Of a stretch of DNA of 64,000 nucleotides, positions 1-8,499 are shown in pieces. The notes beneath the pieces were generated by a model. That model made no database searches and was not told the DNA's origin. It worked only from the letters and a program-made list of their open reading frames with translations. The stretch covers positions 310,001-374,000 of the forward strand of contig NZ_JAAGOA010000004.1 of assembly GCF_010550675.1 (NCBI RefSeq), given 5' to 3'. Made by a program: the position numbers and the translations under genes. How positions within the stretch are numbered: the stretch's first letter is position 1; each line of letters begins with the position of its first letter. This DNA is from Phytoactinopolyspora halotolerans. Its GTDB lineage: Bacteria > Actinomycetota > Actinomycetes > Jiangellales > Jiangellaceae.

Positions 1-1278
1 ACGTGGGGTGTCCGTACCGTCGGTCAGCCAGGCCACGTCGAACGTGGCGAAGGCGATCGTGCGCGAGAAGCTGGGTGTCACGCCGTCGGCGTGATCGCGG
101 CCGTACAGCACGCCGATGCGACCGCCCGGCAGCGCGACGATGTCCGAGTACGACGCCGGCCCGTCCGTCAGCACCTTGTTGAACGGCCAGCTCGCGCCTT
201 CGTCGTAGGAGATCGAGACAGTGAGGTTGCGCCGCCGCGGTGAGTCCGGCCGGCTGAACGCGATCCGGCTGGGTGCGTCGCTGCCGGGGCCGCCAGAGAT
301 GCGAGTCACGCCGGTGTCGACCGCGTTGACGGGACGGGCGGCGGCGTCGAGCACCGGATCAGACCAGGTGCGGCCGCCATCGGTGCTGACGGAGACGATG
401 CGCGGATGGATACCGCCGGCGGCGTACCGGCCGAACAGCGCGATCGAACCATCAGGTCGCTCCACGACGCGTGACTCGTTGACCGGATACGCACCGTCGA
501 GGGGGACGCCGCCGGCGGCGTGCCACGTCTCGGCGCCTGGATCCAGCACGACGACGGAGACGCCGTACCTGCGCTCAGGGACCGGGTACGCGATCGCGCG
601 ACGGTGCCAGACCGGCATCAGCAGCCGGCCGTCGCTGAGCTGGGTGCCATGTCCGGGACCGGGCATATGCAGTGTCCACTCGTGCGGATTCTCGTCGAAC
701 AGCGACGTCACGTCCGTCGGATCAGACCAGGTGCGGCCGTCGTCGTCGCTGGTGACGACGTACACGCGGGATCGGTCTGGTGACCCGCCGGTGTTGCCCG
801 GATCACGGAAGCACTCGGCATGGAAGAGATGGACGCGGCCGGTGGTGGTGTCCACCACCGGCGTCGGGTTGACGAACGACTGAGTCCCGTCGGAGCGGCG
901 GACGTAGCGCAGCTCACCCCAGGTGCGCCCGCCGTCGGTGCTGCGCCGGCAGGCGATATGGTGCGGGTCGGCGTCGTGCTGGGTGATCCGGCCTTCGGCG
1001 AACGCCAGAACGGTTCCGGCCGGCGTCGCGGTCAAGCCGAAGACGTGGAATACCTCCAGGCCGTCCTCGCCGGCCTCGAAGACGACGGACTCGGCCACGT
1101 CTGCGCCGCCGCCCGTCGAGTTCCCGGGAGAAGCGGCCGTGGCGCGGGCCGGCGGCCCGGACGCGAGCGCCGCGGCCATGGCGGTGCCCGCGCCGAGTGC
1201 GAACGTGCGACGACTGATCTGTGCTGGTCGGGGGTTCGTTTCGGACTCTCGGGGACGGGGATCGGGCTGTGCGTACAC
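1..1278 (-). CDS. Exo-alpha-sialidase (BNR/Asp-box), Tat-exported, 3' end cut off
   Basis: The frame is open to the window edge (425 codons seen). A GTG start at 1278 is chosen because GGAGG lies 8 nt upstream. Residues 23-45 read as a twin-arginine signal: SRRTF followed by an Ala-rich stretch ending in ARA. The mature part has at least four Asp-box-like repeats (STDGGRTW twice, SDDDGRTW, SYDEGASW), the mark of the six-bladed propeller of sialidases. Family knowledge predicts removal of terminal sialic acids outside the cell. Asp boxes also occur in other propeller hydrolases, so the exact glycan is inferred. It is the last visible gene of the LacI/ABC locus, and further genes may lie to the left of the window. 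Confidence 0.85.
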   Translation of the reverse strand, partial: MYAQPDPRPRESETNPRPAQISRRTFALGAGTAMAAALASGPPARATAASPGNSTGGGADVAESVVFEAGEDGLEVFHVFGLTATPAGTVLAFAEGRITQHDADPHHIACRRSTDGGRTWGELRYVRRSDGTQSFVNPTPVVDTTTGRVHLFHAECFRDPGNTGGSPDRSRVYVVTSDDDGRTWSDPTDVTSLFDENPHEWTLHMPGPGHGTQLSDGRLLMPVWHRRAIAYPVPERRYGVSVVVLDPGAETWHAAGGVPLDGAYPVNESRVVERPDGSIALFGRYAAGGIHPRIVSVSTDGGRTWSDPVLDAAARPVNAVDTGVTRISGGPGSDAPSRIAFSRPDSPRRRNLTVSISYDEGASWPFNKVLTDGPASYSDIVALPGGRIGVLYGRDHADGVTPSFSRTIAFATFDVAWLTDGTDTPR

Positions 1279-1455
1279 TGCTGATGCCTCCAGATCGTCT
1301 GCCGGGTCGCGTGCTCGTCGACGGGGTTGGCCGGTCCTTCCTTGTGGGGCTGTCCGCGGGTGGTGCGCTGTGTGCCGCAGCGGTGTCCCTGTGCTCGTGT
1401 GCGTTGCCGGTGTGCGTGCGGTGCGTCGTCGTCGGTTGCTTCGGCCGCGGGGCGA

Positions 1456-2604
1456 TCACCGCCGCCGGATCAGGTTGCTCTCGTGCGGGCGGAGGTACTC
1501 CGCGAGTGCGGTGCGCTCGTCCGGTGTGCACGGCAGCAGCGGCGGTGCGACGTGCGGTGGGCAGAGGCCGCGCTCGTCGAGGATCGCCTTGATCGTGGGC
1601 ACCCCGGGCCGGATGCGGTGGATGCCGCAGAGCTGGTCGACGACGGTCTGCCACGCATCCGCCGACACGTCGCCGTTGTCCTCGGCCGCGTCCTCGGCCG
1701 CGTCCCCGTCCGCGCATGGTGCGCCGGTTGCTTGTGCATGGTGCGCTGAGTGCACGTCCGAGCGTGACGGTGAACCGGTTTCTGGCGACGACTCAGCGCA
1801 CCATGCTCGATGCAGAGCGACGGCGACGTCCGGGGCGATGTTGGCGATGCCCGGAACGATGCCGTCGGCGCCGCCGCGCAGACCGTCCGCCAGGGCACCC
1901 TCGGCCCCTTGCCCCACGCCGAAGTCGGGACGTCGCGCGTGCGCGGTCTTGACCATATGCCGCAGCATGTCGAGGTCGCCTGAGCTGTCCTTGATCCCGA
2001 CGACGTGCTCCATCTCCAGCAGCGCGTGGAATACCTGGGGCGTGATCGGGTTGCTGTATTTCGGTGCGTTGTAGGCGACGACGGGAATCCCGAGTTCAGC
2101 GCAGGCGGCGTAGTGGGCGACGATCTCGTCGTCGCGGTGGTGGAAGTAGATCGGCGGGCTGAGCACGAGGGCGTCGGGCGACGCCGGAAGGACCGCCTCC
2201 GCACGGTCCATCACCTCAGCCGTGCCCGCCGCCGTGATGTTGACCAGTACCGGGCCGGCGACGGAGGGACCATCCTGGTCGTGGGTTGCGGTGTGCGAGG
2301 AGTCGTGTGTTGCGGTGTGCGAGGAGTCGTGTGTAGCGGTACGCGGGCGCTCGTGCGTTGTGTCGTGTGACTCGCGCCAGAGCGTGGCGGTCTCGACCGT
2401 GAACGCGCCGATCGCGTCGGTCGGCAGCAGTGGTCCTTCTCCGTTGCTGCCGAGCAGCATCAACGCGTCCACCCCGGCGTCACGCATCGCCGTCAGCAGT
2501 TCCGCACCGGAGCCGACGGCGGTGCGTGGTTCGCCAGGGGCGTCCATCGGTGTCACCAGGGGCACCGTGACGCCGCGCAGAAGTTCCTTGCCGGTCGTCG
2601 CCAT
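1456..2604 (-). CDS. DapA/NanA-family lyase-synthase with two repeat-bearing insertions
   Basis: A TIM-barrel aldolase of the dihydrodipicolinate synthase / N-acetylneuraminate lyase family. GSNGE (52-56) is the substrate-carboxylate loop, Tyr178 lies in VVAYN and the Schiff-base Lys205 lies in GIKDSSGD. At 382 aa it is about 80 residues longer than the usual 300. The excess is two inserts: 80-113, built on an 8-residue THDSSHTA repeat, and about 271-313, His/Ala/Asp-rich and encoded partly by a palindromic repeat. ATG 2604 is chosen because it follows the upstream FAD-oxidoreductase stop by 2 nt, so translation is likely coupled. With a sialidase downstream, cleavage of a sialic-acid-like keto acid is the favoured reaction. 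KDG-type or DHDPS-type chemistry cannot be excluded. Confidence 0.85.
   Translation of the reverse strand: MATTGKELLRGVTVPLVTPMDAPGEPRTAVGSGAELLTAMRDAGVDALMLLGSNGEGPLLPTDAIGAFTVETATLWRESHDTTHERPRTATHDSSHTATHDSSHTATHDQDGPSVAGPVLVNITAAGTAEVMDRAEAVLPASPDALVLSPPIYFHHRDDEIVAHYAACAELGIPVVAYNAPKYSNPITPQVFHALLEMEHVVGIKDSSGDLDMLRHMVKTAHARRPDFGVGQGAEGALADGLRGGADGIVPGIANIAPDVAVALHRAWCAESSPETGSPSRSDVHSAHHAQATGAPCADGDAAEDAAEDNGDVSADAWQTVVDQLCGIHRIRPGVPTIKAILDERGLCPPHVAPPLLPCTPDERTALAEYLRPHESNLIRRR
1737..1805. repeat. Palindromic element inside the DapA-like gene (15-bp inverted arms)
   Basis: CATGGTGCGCTGAGT at 1737-1751 is matched perfectly in reverse by ACTCAGCGCACCATG at 1791-1805, with a 39-nt middle. 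The element lies in frame inside the second insertion of the aldolase. The same 15-mer occurs outside genes at 48734-48748, so this is a dispersed repeat rather than a chance palindrome. A partial third copy (CATGGTGCGCCGG) starts at 1715. Confidence 0.7.
2285..2356. repeat. 24-bp tandem repeat, about three copies, coding
   Basis: Two identical 24-bp units (2285-2308 and 2309-2332) and one diverged unit (2333-2356) lie inside the DapA-like gene. They encode an 8-residue His/Ser/Thr/Asp repeat in the first inserted loop. The unit is a multiple of three, so copy-number change would keep the frame. Confidence 0.85.
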
Positions 2605-2606
2605 CT

Positions 2607-4220
2607 TCAGTAGCCCTTCACCTCGGGCCAGGCCAGCTCGAAGCCGTCCTGGACCAGCTCGTTCTGGAACGCCGCCAGCCGCGACTCGTCCGCGCGCACC
2701 TGCGCGGGCACCAACCCGCGCGAGAGGCAATGCGCGGCCAGCGCACCGGCGACCTCGCCGATGTTCCACTCCACCGGGTGCAACCGGTAGCAGCCGTTGG
2801 TGATGTGCGTGGTGCCGATGTTCTTCGACGCCGGCAGCAGATTGCGTAGCCGTACCGGCAGCAGCGCGCCCAGCGGGATCTGGAATGGGCTGTTGGCGAC
2901 GTCGATGTAGTTGTCGCCGCCGGTCGACGGGTGCAGGTCGATGCGGTACATCCCCACCCCGACCGAGTCCGGGTAGGCGACGGCGCCCCGCTGGCTACGC
3001 ACCGCCAGCGAGAGATCCTGTTCCACCACCGTGTACTGGGCCTTGATCCGGCGCGACTCGCGGATGTACGGAGCCTTGGCGAGGCCGTCGTCGGTGCCCA
3101 TCACGTCCGGGCGCAGCCGCAGCCCGGGCCAGCCGGTCCCGCCGTCCGGGCGGGGTGCCTCGGTCTGCAGCCAGTACAGCATGCTCAGCGACAGCTGCCG
3201 CCCGCCCTGCAGGTGCTCGGCGCGCTCGTCATCGGAGACGCCGATGATCGGCCCGGGCAGGTAGTCGATCATCGGCCAGTTGACGAGCGTCACGTCGCTG
3301 GCGACGAATCCAGGCTCGAAGAGGTCCCGGCAGACGATCCGGCGGAACAGCCAAAGGTCCTTGTCGCCGGCGTCCAGGCTCTGGTCTGCGATCACCGGGC
3401 CGGTGTGCCCGTGTGGCACGAACGTGCGGGTGTACGGCTCGAGCGTGCGCGGGTCTGGCGCGGTGAGGCTGAGCAGCTGGTCGGGCCAGTACGGCGGACG
3501 GTAGCTCTGCCAAAATCCGTACTGCTCCGGCTTGTCGATGGTGTGGTCCTCGCCGTCGCGATGCTCCACCGCGAAGACCCAGGAGAACGCCTGCATGTTC
3601 GCCGGCTGTGCGACGGCGGGCGCGCTCGGTTCGCCGGTGTCGGCGGAGGATTCGAACCCGGTCACGTGCTCGGCCTCGGCCAGCGGCAGCAGGTCGCCCT
3701 CCTCCGTGGCGTCCAGGATGTACGGCGCGTCGACGACGAGCGTCTCGTCGCCGGGCCCGCGCAGCCGCACCGCGGTGACGGTGTCACCGTCGACGTCCGC
3801 GCCGACGGGCCGGTACTGGAAGAACACGCGCAGCCGGCCGGCGGAGAGGTACGGCGCCACCATGCTTTCGATCACCGACGCGGCCACGCGCGGCTCGTGG
3901 CAGAGTCTGCTCACCCGGCCCTGGCCGGGGTTGAGCTCGACGTCCGCGCGGGCGGCGCTGGTCAGCGGGTACCAGGTGCGGTAGTAGTCGCGGACGGCGT
4001 CGCGGAACCGGCGATAGGAACGTGTGCAGCCGAACCGCTCGATCCACGGGTGTTCGTCGGGTGGGACTCCCTGGCTGGTCAGCTGGCCGCCTAGCCAATC
4101 GGTCACTTCCGTGACGACGACGGACCGTCCGCGCCGCAGCGCCGCGAGGGCGGCGGCGACGCCACCGACACCTCCGCCTACGACCAGCAGGTCGGTCGAG
4201 ATCACCTGTTCACTACTCAC
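2607..4220 (-). CDS. FAD-dependent oxidoreductase (FAD_oxidored family)
   Basis: A 537-aa flavoprotein. The N-terminal dinucleotide-binding motif LLVVGGGVGGVAAALAA (about 11-27) is followed by a basic/acidic strand end VVVTE. An ILDATEEGDLLP segment, typical of the FAD_oxidored group, lies mid-protein, and a second FAD contact is likely in the C-terminal LLPASKNIGTTHITNG region. GTG 4220 is preferred to an upstream in-frame ATG because the upstream codons fall in repeat DNA and GAGGAAG precedes the GTG. The stop is 2 nt from the aldolase start. Such enzymes often sit in glycoside-utilisation operons and probably oxidise a sugar or sugar acid; the substrate is unknown. Confidence 0.85.
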   Translation of the reverse strand: MSSEQVISTDLLVVGGGVGGVAAALAALRRGRSVVVTEVTDWLGGQLTSQGVPPDEHPWIERFGCTRSYRRFRDAVRDYYRTWYPLTSAARADVELNPGQGRVSRLCHEPRVAASVIESMVAPYLSAGRLRVFFQYRPVGADVDGDTVTAVRLRGPGDETLVVDAPYILDATEEGDLLPLAEAEHVTGFESSADTGEPSAPAVAQPANMQAFSWVFAVEHRDGEDHTIDKPEQYGFWQSYRPPYWPDQLLSLTAPDPRTLEPYTRTFVPHGHTGPVIADQSLDAGDKDLWLFRRIVCRDLFEPGFVASDVTLVNWPMIDYLPGPIIGVSDDERAEHLQGGRQLSLSMLYWLQTEAPRPDGGTGWPGLRLRPDVMGTDDGLAKAPYIRESRRIKAQYTVVEQDLSLAVRSQRGAVAYPDSVGVGMYRIDLHPSTGGDNYIDVANSPFQIPLGALLPVRLRNLLPASKNIGTTHITNGCYRLHPVEWNIGEVAGALAAHCLSRGLVPAQVRADESRLAAFQNELVQDGFELAWPEVKGY

Positions 4221-4250
4221 GTGTGGTACTTCCTCTTCTCCTCGCGCTCC

Positions 4251-4477
4251 CTTTGCAATGCACACACGGACGCATCACCCTCCTTGACCGGCTGGCAACG
4301 TGGAGGCTTGGTGTCGCCGAGGCGGTTCCGTGGAAGCTTGGTGTCGTGGCGGCTGGCAACGTGGAGGCTTGGTGTCGCCGAGGCGGTTCCGTGGAGCCTT
4401 GGTGTCGTAGCGGCTGGGTTGCGTGGAAGCTTGGTGCTATCCGGCCCGTCCGTTGCGTATATGTGTGCATTGCAAAG
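4251..4477. repeat. 227-bp island: inverted terminal repeats around a tandem array
   Basis: The ends are 24-nt inverted repeats (4251-4274 and 4454-4477) agreeing at 21 of 24 positions; the right end, reversed, contains TGCAATGCACACATATACGC. Between them lie about 2.4 copies of a 61-bp unit. The same terminal motif recurs at 53.6 and 54.6 kb. The island fills the gap between the GH63-like and FAD genes and holds no credible gene. Confidence 0.8.
4290..4440. repeat. 61-bp tandem repeat, about 2.4 copies
   Basis: Units start at 4290, 4351 and 4412, the last partial. Each full unit contains two copies of a GTGGARGCTTGGTGTCG core about 30 bp apart, giving five cores in all. The intervening stretches are repeated too, so this is a tandem repeat and not a CRISPR. 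Confidence 0.85.
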
Positions 4478-4493
4478 TCGGTGGGGTGGCGTT

Positions 4494-6740
4494 TCATGGG
4501 GTGACCAGACGGAACGCGGTGGGAGTGCCGGCGGACGGAAGGTCGATCTCCACCAGCTGCGCACGACGGACGGAGCGAACGACTGATGTGCTGTCGATGG
4601 TGACCTGCACCGTTTCCGTGGCCTCCGGCGGCGGCGCGACGAGCACCCGGCCCGGCGATCCGTGCGCCGTGGCCACGCCGACCACACGAGACGTCGTGCG
4701 CTGGTATGCCGTCACGACGACGTGCGGATCCGTGTCCAGCAGTGTCGTCGCCCCTCCGATGTCGTCACCCGGGGCGTCGTCACGGCCGGCGTCGTCGTGG
4801 AGAGCGACGGTCAACCTCTCCTCCGCCCGCACCGTGAGCCGTCCCTCGCCGAGTACGATCCCGGCCAGCTCAGCTGGTGTGCCCGGATGGGCGAACCGCC
4901 AGCCCTCTGGTCGCGGGTCGGCGATCTCCTGGAAAGCGAGCAGCGCCAGCAGCGAACCCCACGACATCAGCCCGTCGGATCGGGCCGCCAGCGGCCGGAC
5001 GTCCTCACCCGGCTGGATCGGGTAGTTCTCGCGCACGTGGCTATGCCGATCCCACTCATCGAGGAACAGCTCCAGCAGCGACTCGACGGCCTCCCGGGCC
5101 TCCCGTTCGAACCCGCCACGACGCAGACCTTCCACGGCCAGGTACGCCATCGGCGCCCACACCCGGCCGCGCCAGTACCGGGTGTTGAACCCGGAGTCGT
5201 TCCGCGCCACGCTTGGCAGCGGCGGCTTGCCGCCCAGGACGTCGGGCGAGAGCAGATGATCGACCAGCGATCGTGCCTGCTCGGCGTCCGGCACATCGCC
5301 GAGCAGCGGGTAGAGCATGGTGGGCGCGATGTGCTCGGAGAACTCGCCGCCGGCCCACCGGTTCCGGTACTCGCCGTGCTCGGCGTCCCAGAGCAGCCGG
5401 TTGATCTCAGCCCGTGCTGACTCGGCCTGCGTGCGCAGTTCCTGTGCCGTGGACGCATCGCCGAGTAGCTCGGCGATGGCGGCGACCGCCTCGGCGTCGG
5501 CGACGTGCAGCCCGTTCAAGCCGACGTCGGCGAGGTTCTGGGTGTGCGTCTGTGGATCCCAGGTGACCTCGTCGTACATGGGGGAGTCGTCGAGACCCTC
5601 ACGCTTGGTCCGGTCGATCAGGATCTCCAGGTTCTGCGAGTCCGGATCGCCCTCGATCGGGTCCGAACCCCAGGCCAGCAGGCCGAACGGCCCGCGCCGC
5701 GCCGACGGCCACCAGCGATGCCAGCGCAGCAGGTCGTCGTAGCAGCCCTCCAGGAGCTGCCGGTCGCGGGTCTCGTCCGACAGCCCGCTGCCCAGGTACG
5801 CCTTGAGCACGGTGATCCCGCCCACCGGCGACTGCGAACGGTCGTCGGTGCGGCCGCGTTCGTCGGAGACCCGGTTGGGCAGCATGCCGCGCTCGTCGGC
5901 CTGGTCGAGGATCTGCCGGAAGATCCCGAGCGCGTACGACGAGTCGATCCAGCCGGCCACCAGCCCAGTGAAGAACGTGTCCCAGACGTGCAACGCCCAG
6001 CGTCCGTAGAAGCCCTCGCGTTCGGCGCAGACGAAGTCGCGAGAGGTCGGGGTTAAGACGCGGTCGATGTCGGGCGCGTAGATGGTGTTCCAGGTGACCG
6101 AGCGCGTATACGCGTCACCCGCGTTGCCCAGCCAGCCGCCGGTGCGCATCCGGGTGGCCACCGCGTCGCCCCGAGCCGAGGCTACGTGCTGCATGATCGC
6201 CGGCGCCGTGAGTGGCTCCTCGTCGGCCTGCCCGACGTGCACGCACAGCGGGTCGGCGTCCGCGGCGGCGAACGTGAGCCGGAGGACGCCGTCGTCGCTG
6301 GTGTCCACACTGGTGACCGGCGCGGTGACGGCCAGCCGCCATGGCTGCCCGGCCACCAGGATGCGTACGACGCGCCGGCCATCGGCGACGTCGAAGGTCA
6401 GGGCGCCGTCGAACCCGGGCATCCGATCGACGATCACCACGAGATCCGCGGGTGTGTCGCCGGCCGCGGAGGCGACGGCGTCGAGCACGTCGCCCCCTCC
6501 GGCGAACTGGAGGTCCAGGGTGGTGTCCAGCGCCGCGACCCTCACCTGGGCGTAGCGGCCGTCCACGGTGTGGTGACCGAGCCGTTCCAGGCCATGCCGC
6601 CAGGTGAACGTGTCGGCGACCGTCCCGTCGGCGCCGGCCAGCGCGAACCGGAGCCGCACGCCGCTGGGTAGGTGCGCCGAGCCGGTGTGGTACTGCACGT
6701 CCCACGTGTTCCACCCGGCCGGCTGAGGTCGGTATCCCAT
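4494..6740 (-). CDS. GH63-like (alpha,alpha)6-barrel glycoside hydrolase
   Basis: 748 aa. The N-terminal third (1-220) is beta-rich, as in bacterial GH63/mannosylglycerate-hydrolase-like enzymes. From about residue 235 an alpha-helical toroid begins with ALHVWDTFFTGL (Asp254 in the WD signature, position of the general acid) and continues with DERGMLPNRVSDE and GRVWAPMAYLAVEGLRRGG. No signal peptide is visible, so it acts in the cytosol on an imported oligosaccharide. Start: of two nearby in-frame ATGs the second (6740) has AAGGA at 9 nt, while the first (6746) is too close. It shares a transcription unit with the binding protein 53 nt upstream. Confidence 0.8.
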   Translation of the reverse strand: MGYRPQPAGWNTWDVQYHTGSAHLPSGVRLRFALAGADGTVADTFTWRHGLERLGHHTVDGRYAQVRVAALDTTLDLQFAGGGDVLDAVASAAGDTPADLVVIVDRMPGFDGALTFDVADGRRVVRILVAGQPWRLAVTAPVTSVDTSDDGVLRLTFAAADADPLCVHVGQADEEPLTAPAIMQHVASARGDAVATRMRTGGWLGNAGDAYTRSVTWNTIYAPDIDRVLTPTSRDFVCAEREGFYGRWALHVWDTFFTGLVAGWIDSSYALGIFRQILDQADERGMLPNRVSDERGRTDDRSQSPVGGITVLKAYLGSGLSDETRDRQLLEGCYDDLLRWHRWWPSARRGPFGLLAWGSDPIEGDPDSQNLEILIDRTKREGLDDSPMYDEVTWDPQTHTQNLADVGLNGLHVADAEAVAAIAELLGDASTAQELRTQAESARAEINRLLWDAEHGEYRNRWAGGEFSEHIAPTMLYPLLGDVPDAEQARSLVDHLLSPDVLGGKPPLPSVARNDSGFNTRYWRGRVWAPMAYLAVEGLRRGGFEREAREAVESLLELFLDEWDRHSHVRENYPIQPGEDVRPLAARSDGLMSWGSLLALLAFQEIADPRPEGWRFAHPGTPAELAGIVLGEGRLTVRAEERLTVALHDDAGRDDAPGDDIGGATTLLDTDPHVVVTAYQRTTSRVVGVATAHGSPGRVLVAPPPEATETVQVTIDSTSVVRSVRRAQLVEIDLPSAGTPTAFRLVTP

Positions 6741-6793
6741 GATCATCAATCCTTGGCCGTACTGTGGTCGGTCTGATCGTTCACGATCACGGG

Positions 6794-8392
6794 TCAGTCT
6801 CCGTAGCTGAGGCCGGCGAATCCGGGCACGGACGACGGGTCGAGGTCGACCCCGGTGAGCCCGTCCTGGTAGGCGTAGACGACCTGCGGGAACATCGGGA
6901 ACATGCCGACGGCGTCGTTCCAGATGATCTCGATCGCTTGCGCGTAGAGCTCTTCGCGCTGCTCGCGGTCGGCGACCGAGTCGGCCTCGGCCAGCAGCCG
7001 GTCGACCTCCTCGTTGCAGTAGCCGGTCCGCTCCGCGGCGCACGGGTACAGCCGGCCGACGTTGGTGGCCGCGTCCAGCGACGGCACCGACACCGACTGC
7101 AGGTTGATGTCCCAGTTCAGCGCCAGTAGATCCTCCAGCCAGACGCCCGGCTCCTTCTCCACCGGTTCCACCTGGACGCCGATCGCACGCAGCTCGGAGG
7201 AGACCGCCTGGGCGAACTCGCGGAACTCCTCACCGCGCAGCTGAAGCTCATAGGTCGCATCGAAGTCGAACCCGGCGTCCTCCAGCGCTGCCCGCGCCGC
7301 CTCCGGGTCGTACGCGACCGGATCCTGCGGGGAGTACCCGAGCACCGGCGGCGCGATGATCGAGTCGGCCAGCTCACCGGTCTCCGGGTGCAGCGCCTCG
7401 ATGATCTCCTCGAAGTTCACCGCCTGCCAGAGCGCCCGACGGACCTCGGCGTCGGCGAACGCGTCTCGGCTGGAGTTGATCCACATGGTGTAGGTCGCGT
7501 TGCTCGGGATGGTCTCCAGCACCAGACCGCCCTCACTCTCCAGCGCGGGTACCTGATCGTCCGGGACACCCCAGGTCAGGTCCACCTCGCCGGTGCGCAG
7601 CGCGGTCATGCGTGCGGCGATCTCCGGGATGAACTCGATCTCCAGTCCGTCGACGGCCGGCTCGCCGCCCCAATAGTCCGGATTCGGGCTCAGCGCCAGA
7701 GTGCCTTCTGGTGTGAAACTGTCGACGGTGTACGGACCGGACCCGATGGGGTCGGCGAAGAAGCCCTCGTCGTCGAGATGTGCGGCGGGGACGATCCAGA
7801 CGTTGGCGAGCTGTCCGAGCAGCGCCGGGTTGCCCGCTTCCGACGTGAACACGACCGTCGAGTCGTCCGGCGCCTCCAGCTCCAGTCCGGCGACGTTGCC
7901 CGAGACCGGACCCTCCAGCTCCTGGATGCGCTCGATCGATGCGACGACGTCGGCGGAGGTGACCGGTGTGCCGTCGGAGAACGTCGACTCGCGCAGCGTG
8001 AACTCCCACTCGGTGGCGTCGTCCGAGACGGTCCACTCGGCGGCCAGCTCGGGTTCGTAGCCCTCGTCGGTGGCACCCACCAGCCGCTCGAAGATCGCCC
8101 GCCCGGCAAGCTGCGTGCCCAGGTCGGCGCCCATGTCCCCGTGCGGGTCGAGGGTGGTGATCGGCCGCTGGCTGGCTACCGTGACGATGCCGCCGCCGTC
8201 GCCACCGCCGTTGTCACCGTTGTCGTCGCCGCTGTTGGCGTCGTCTCCCTCGTTCTCGCTGGTGTTCTCGCCATTGCCGTTGTTGCCGGCGTCGTCGTTC
8301 GTGCCGCCGTCGTCGCCGCCGCAGGCGGTGGCGAGCAGGGCCGCCGCGCCGAGCAAGACGGCCAGGCGGCGGTGGATGCGATGGTGCGACAT
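6794..8392 (-). CDS. ABC transporter substrate-binding lipoprotein, family 5 (Dpp/Opp type)
   Basis: 532 aa. A basic N-terminus and hydrophobic stretch lead to a lipobox LLATAC, so the mature protein is membrane-anchored. It is followed by an unusually long Asp/Asn/Gly-rich linker of about 45 residues, then an SBP_bac_5 body (ITTLDPHGD, GTPVTSADVVASIER, IGSGPYTVDSFTPEG). ATG 8392 has GGAG at good spacing. Dpp-type systems carry peptides but also sugars; SatABCD and its actinobacterial relatives import sialic acid. With a sialidase and aldolase downstream, a sugar ligand is more likely than a peptide. An operator-like palindrome lies 20 bp upstream. Confidence 0.9.
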   Translation of the reverse strand: MSHHRIHRRLAVLLGAAALLATACGGDDGGTNDDAGNNGNGENTSENEGDDANSGDDNGDNGGGDGGGIVTVASQRPITTLDPHGDMGADLGTQLAGRAIFERLVGATDEGYEPELAAEWTVSDDATEWEFTLRESTFSDGTPVTSADVVASIERIQELEGPVSGNVAGLELEAPDDSTVVFTSEAGNPALLGQLANVWIVPAAHLDDEGFFADPIGSGPYTVDSFTPEGTLALSPNPDYWGGEPAVDGLEIEFIPEIAARMTALRTGEVDLTWGVPDDQVPALESEGGLVLETIPSNATYTMWINSSRDAFADAEVRRALWQAVNFEEIIEALHPETGELADSIIAPPVLGYSPQDPVAYDPEAARAALEDAGFDFDATYELQLRGEEFREFAQAVSSELRAIGVQVEPVEKEPGVWLEDLLALNWDINLQSVSVPSLDAATNVGRLYPCAAERTGYCNEEVDRLLAEADSVADREQREELYAQAIEIIWNDAVGMFPMFPQVVYAYQDGLTGVDLDPSSVPGFAGLSYGD

Positions 8393-8412
8393 CGTCGTCT
8401 CCAATCGATGGG

Positions 8413-8426
8413 TTGGTACGTATTAA
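8413..8426. promoter_or_regulatory. LacI-type operator before the binding-protein gene
   Basis: TTGGTACGTATTAA is a pseudo-palindrome around a central CG, the form bound by LacI-family dimers. It shares the 11-mer TACGTATTAAG with the site before the lacI gene (13425-13438), read on the opposite strand. It sits 21 nt from the start codon, where a repressor would block the promoter or early elongation. Confidence 0.6.
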
Positions 8427-8499
8427 GTCGTGGGCGCGGCCGAGGCCGGCGAGCTGTGTGGAAGCGGTCTACTCGGACGTGCACCGTCGTGGGGTGCTG

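Noticed and set aside
3645-3665. tRNA T-arm-like GATTCGAACCC
   Set aside because: It lies in frame inside the FAD oxidoreductase and no acceptor, D or anticodon arms can be drawn around it.
4290-4440. CRISPR-like spacing of a 17-bp core
   Set aside because: The stretches between cores are themselves repeated, only five cores occur and no cas gene is near; it is a tandem repeat.
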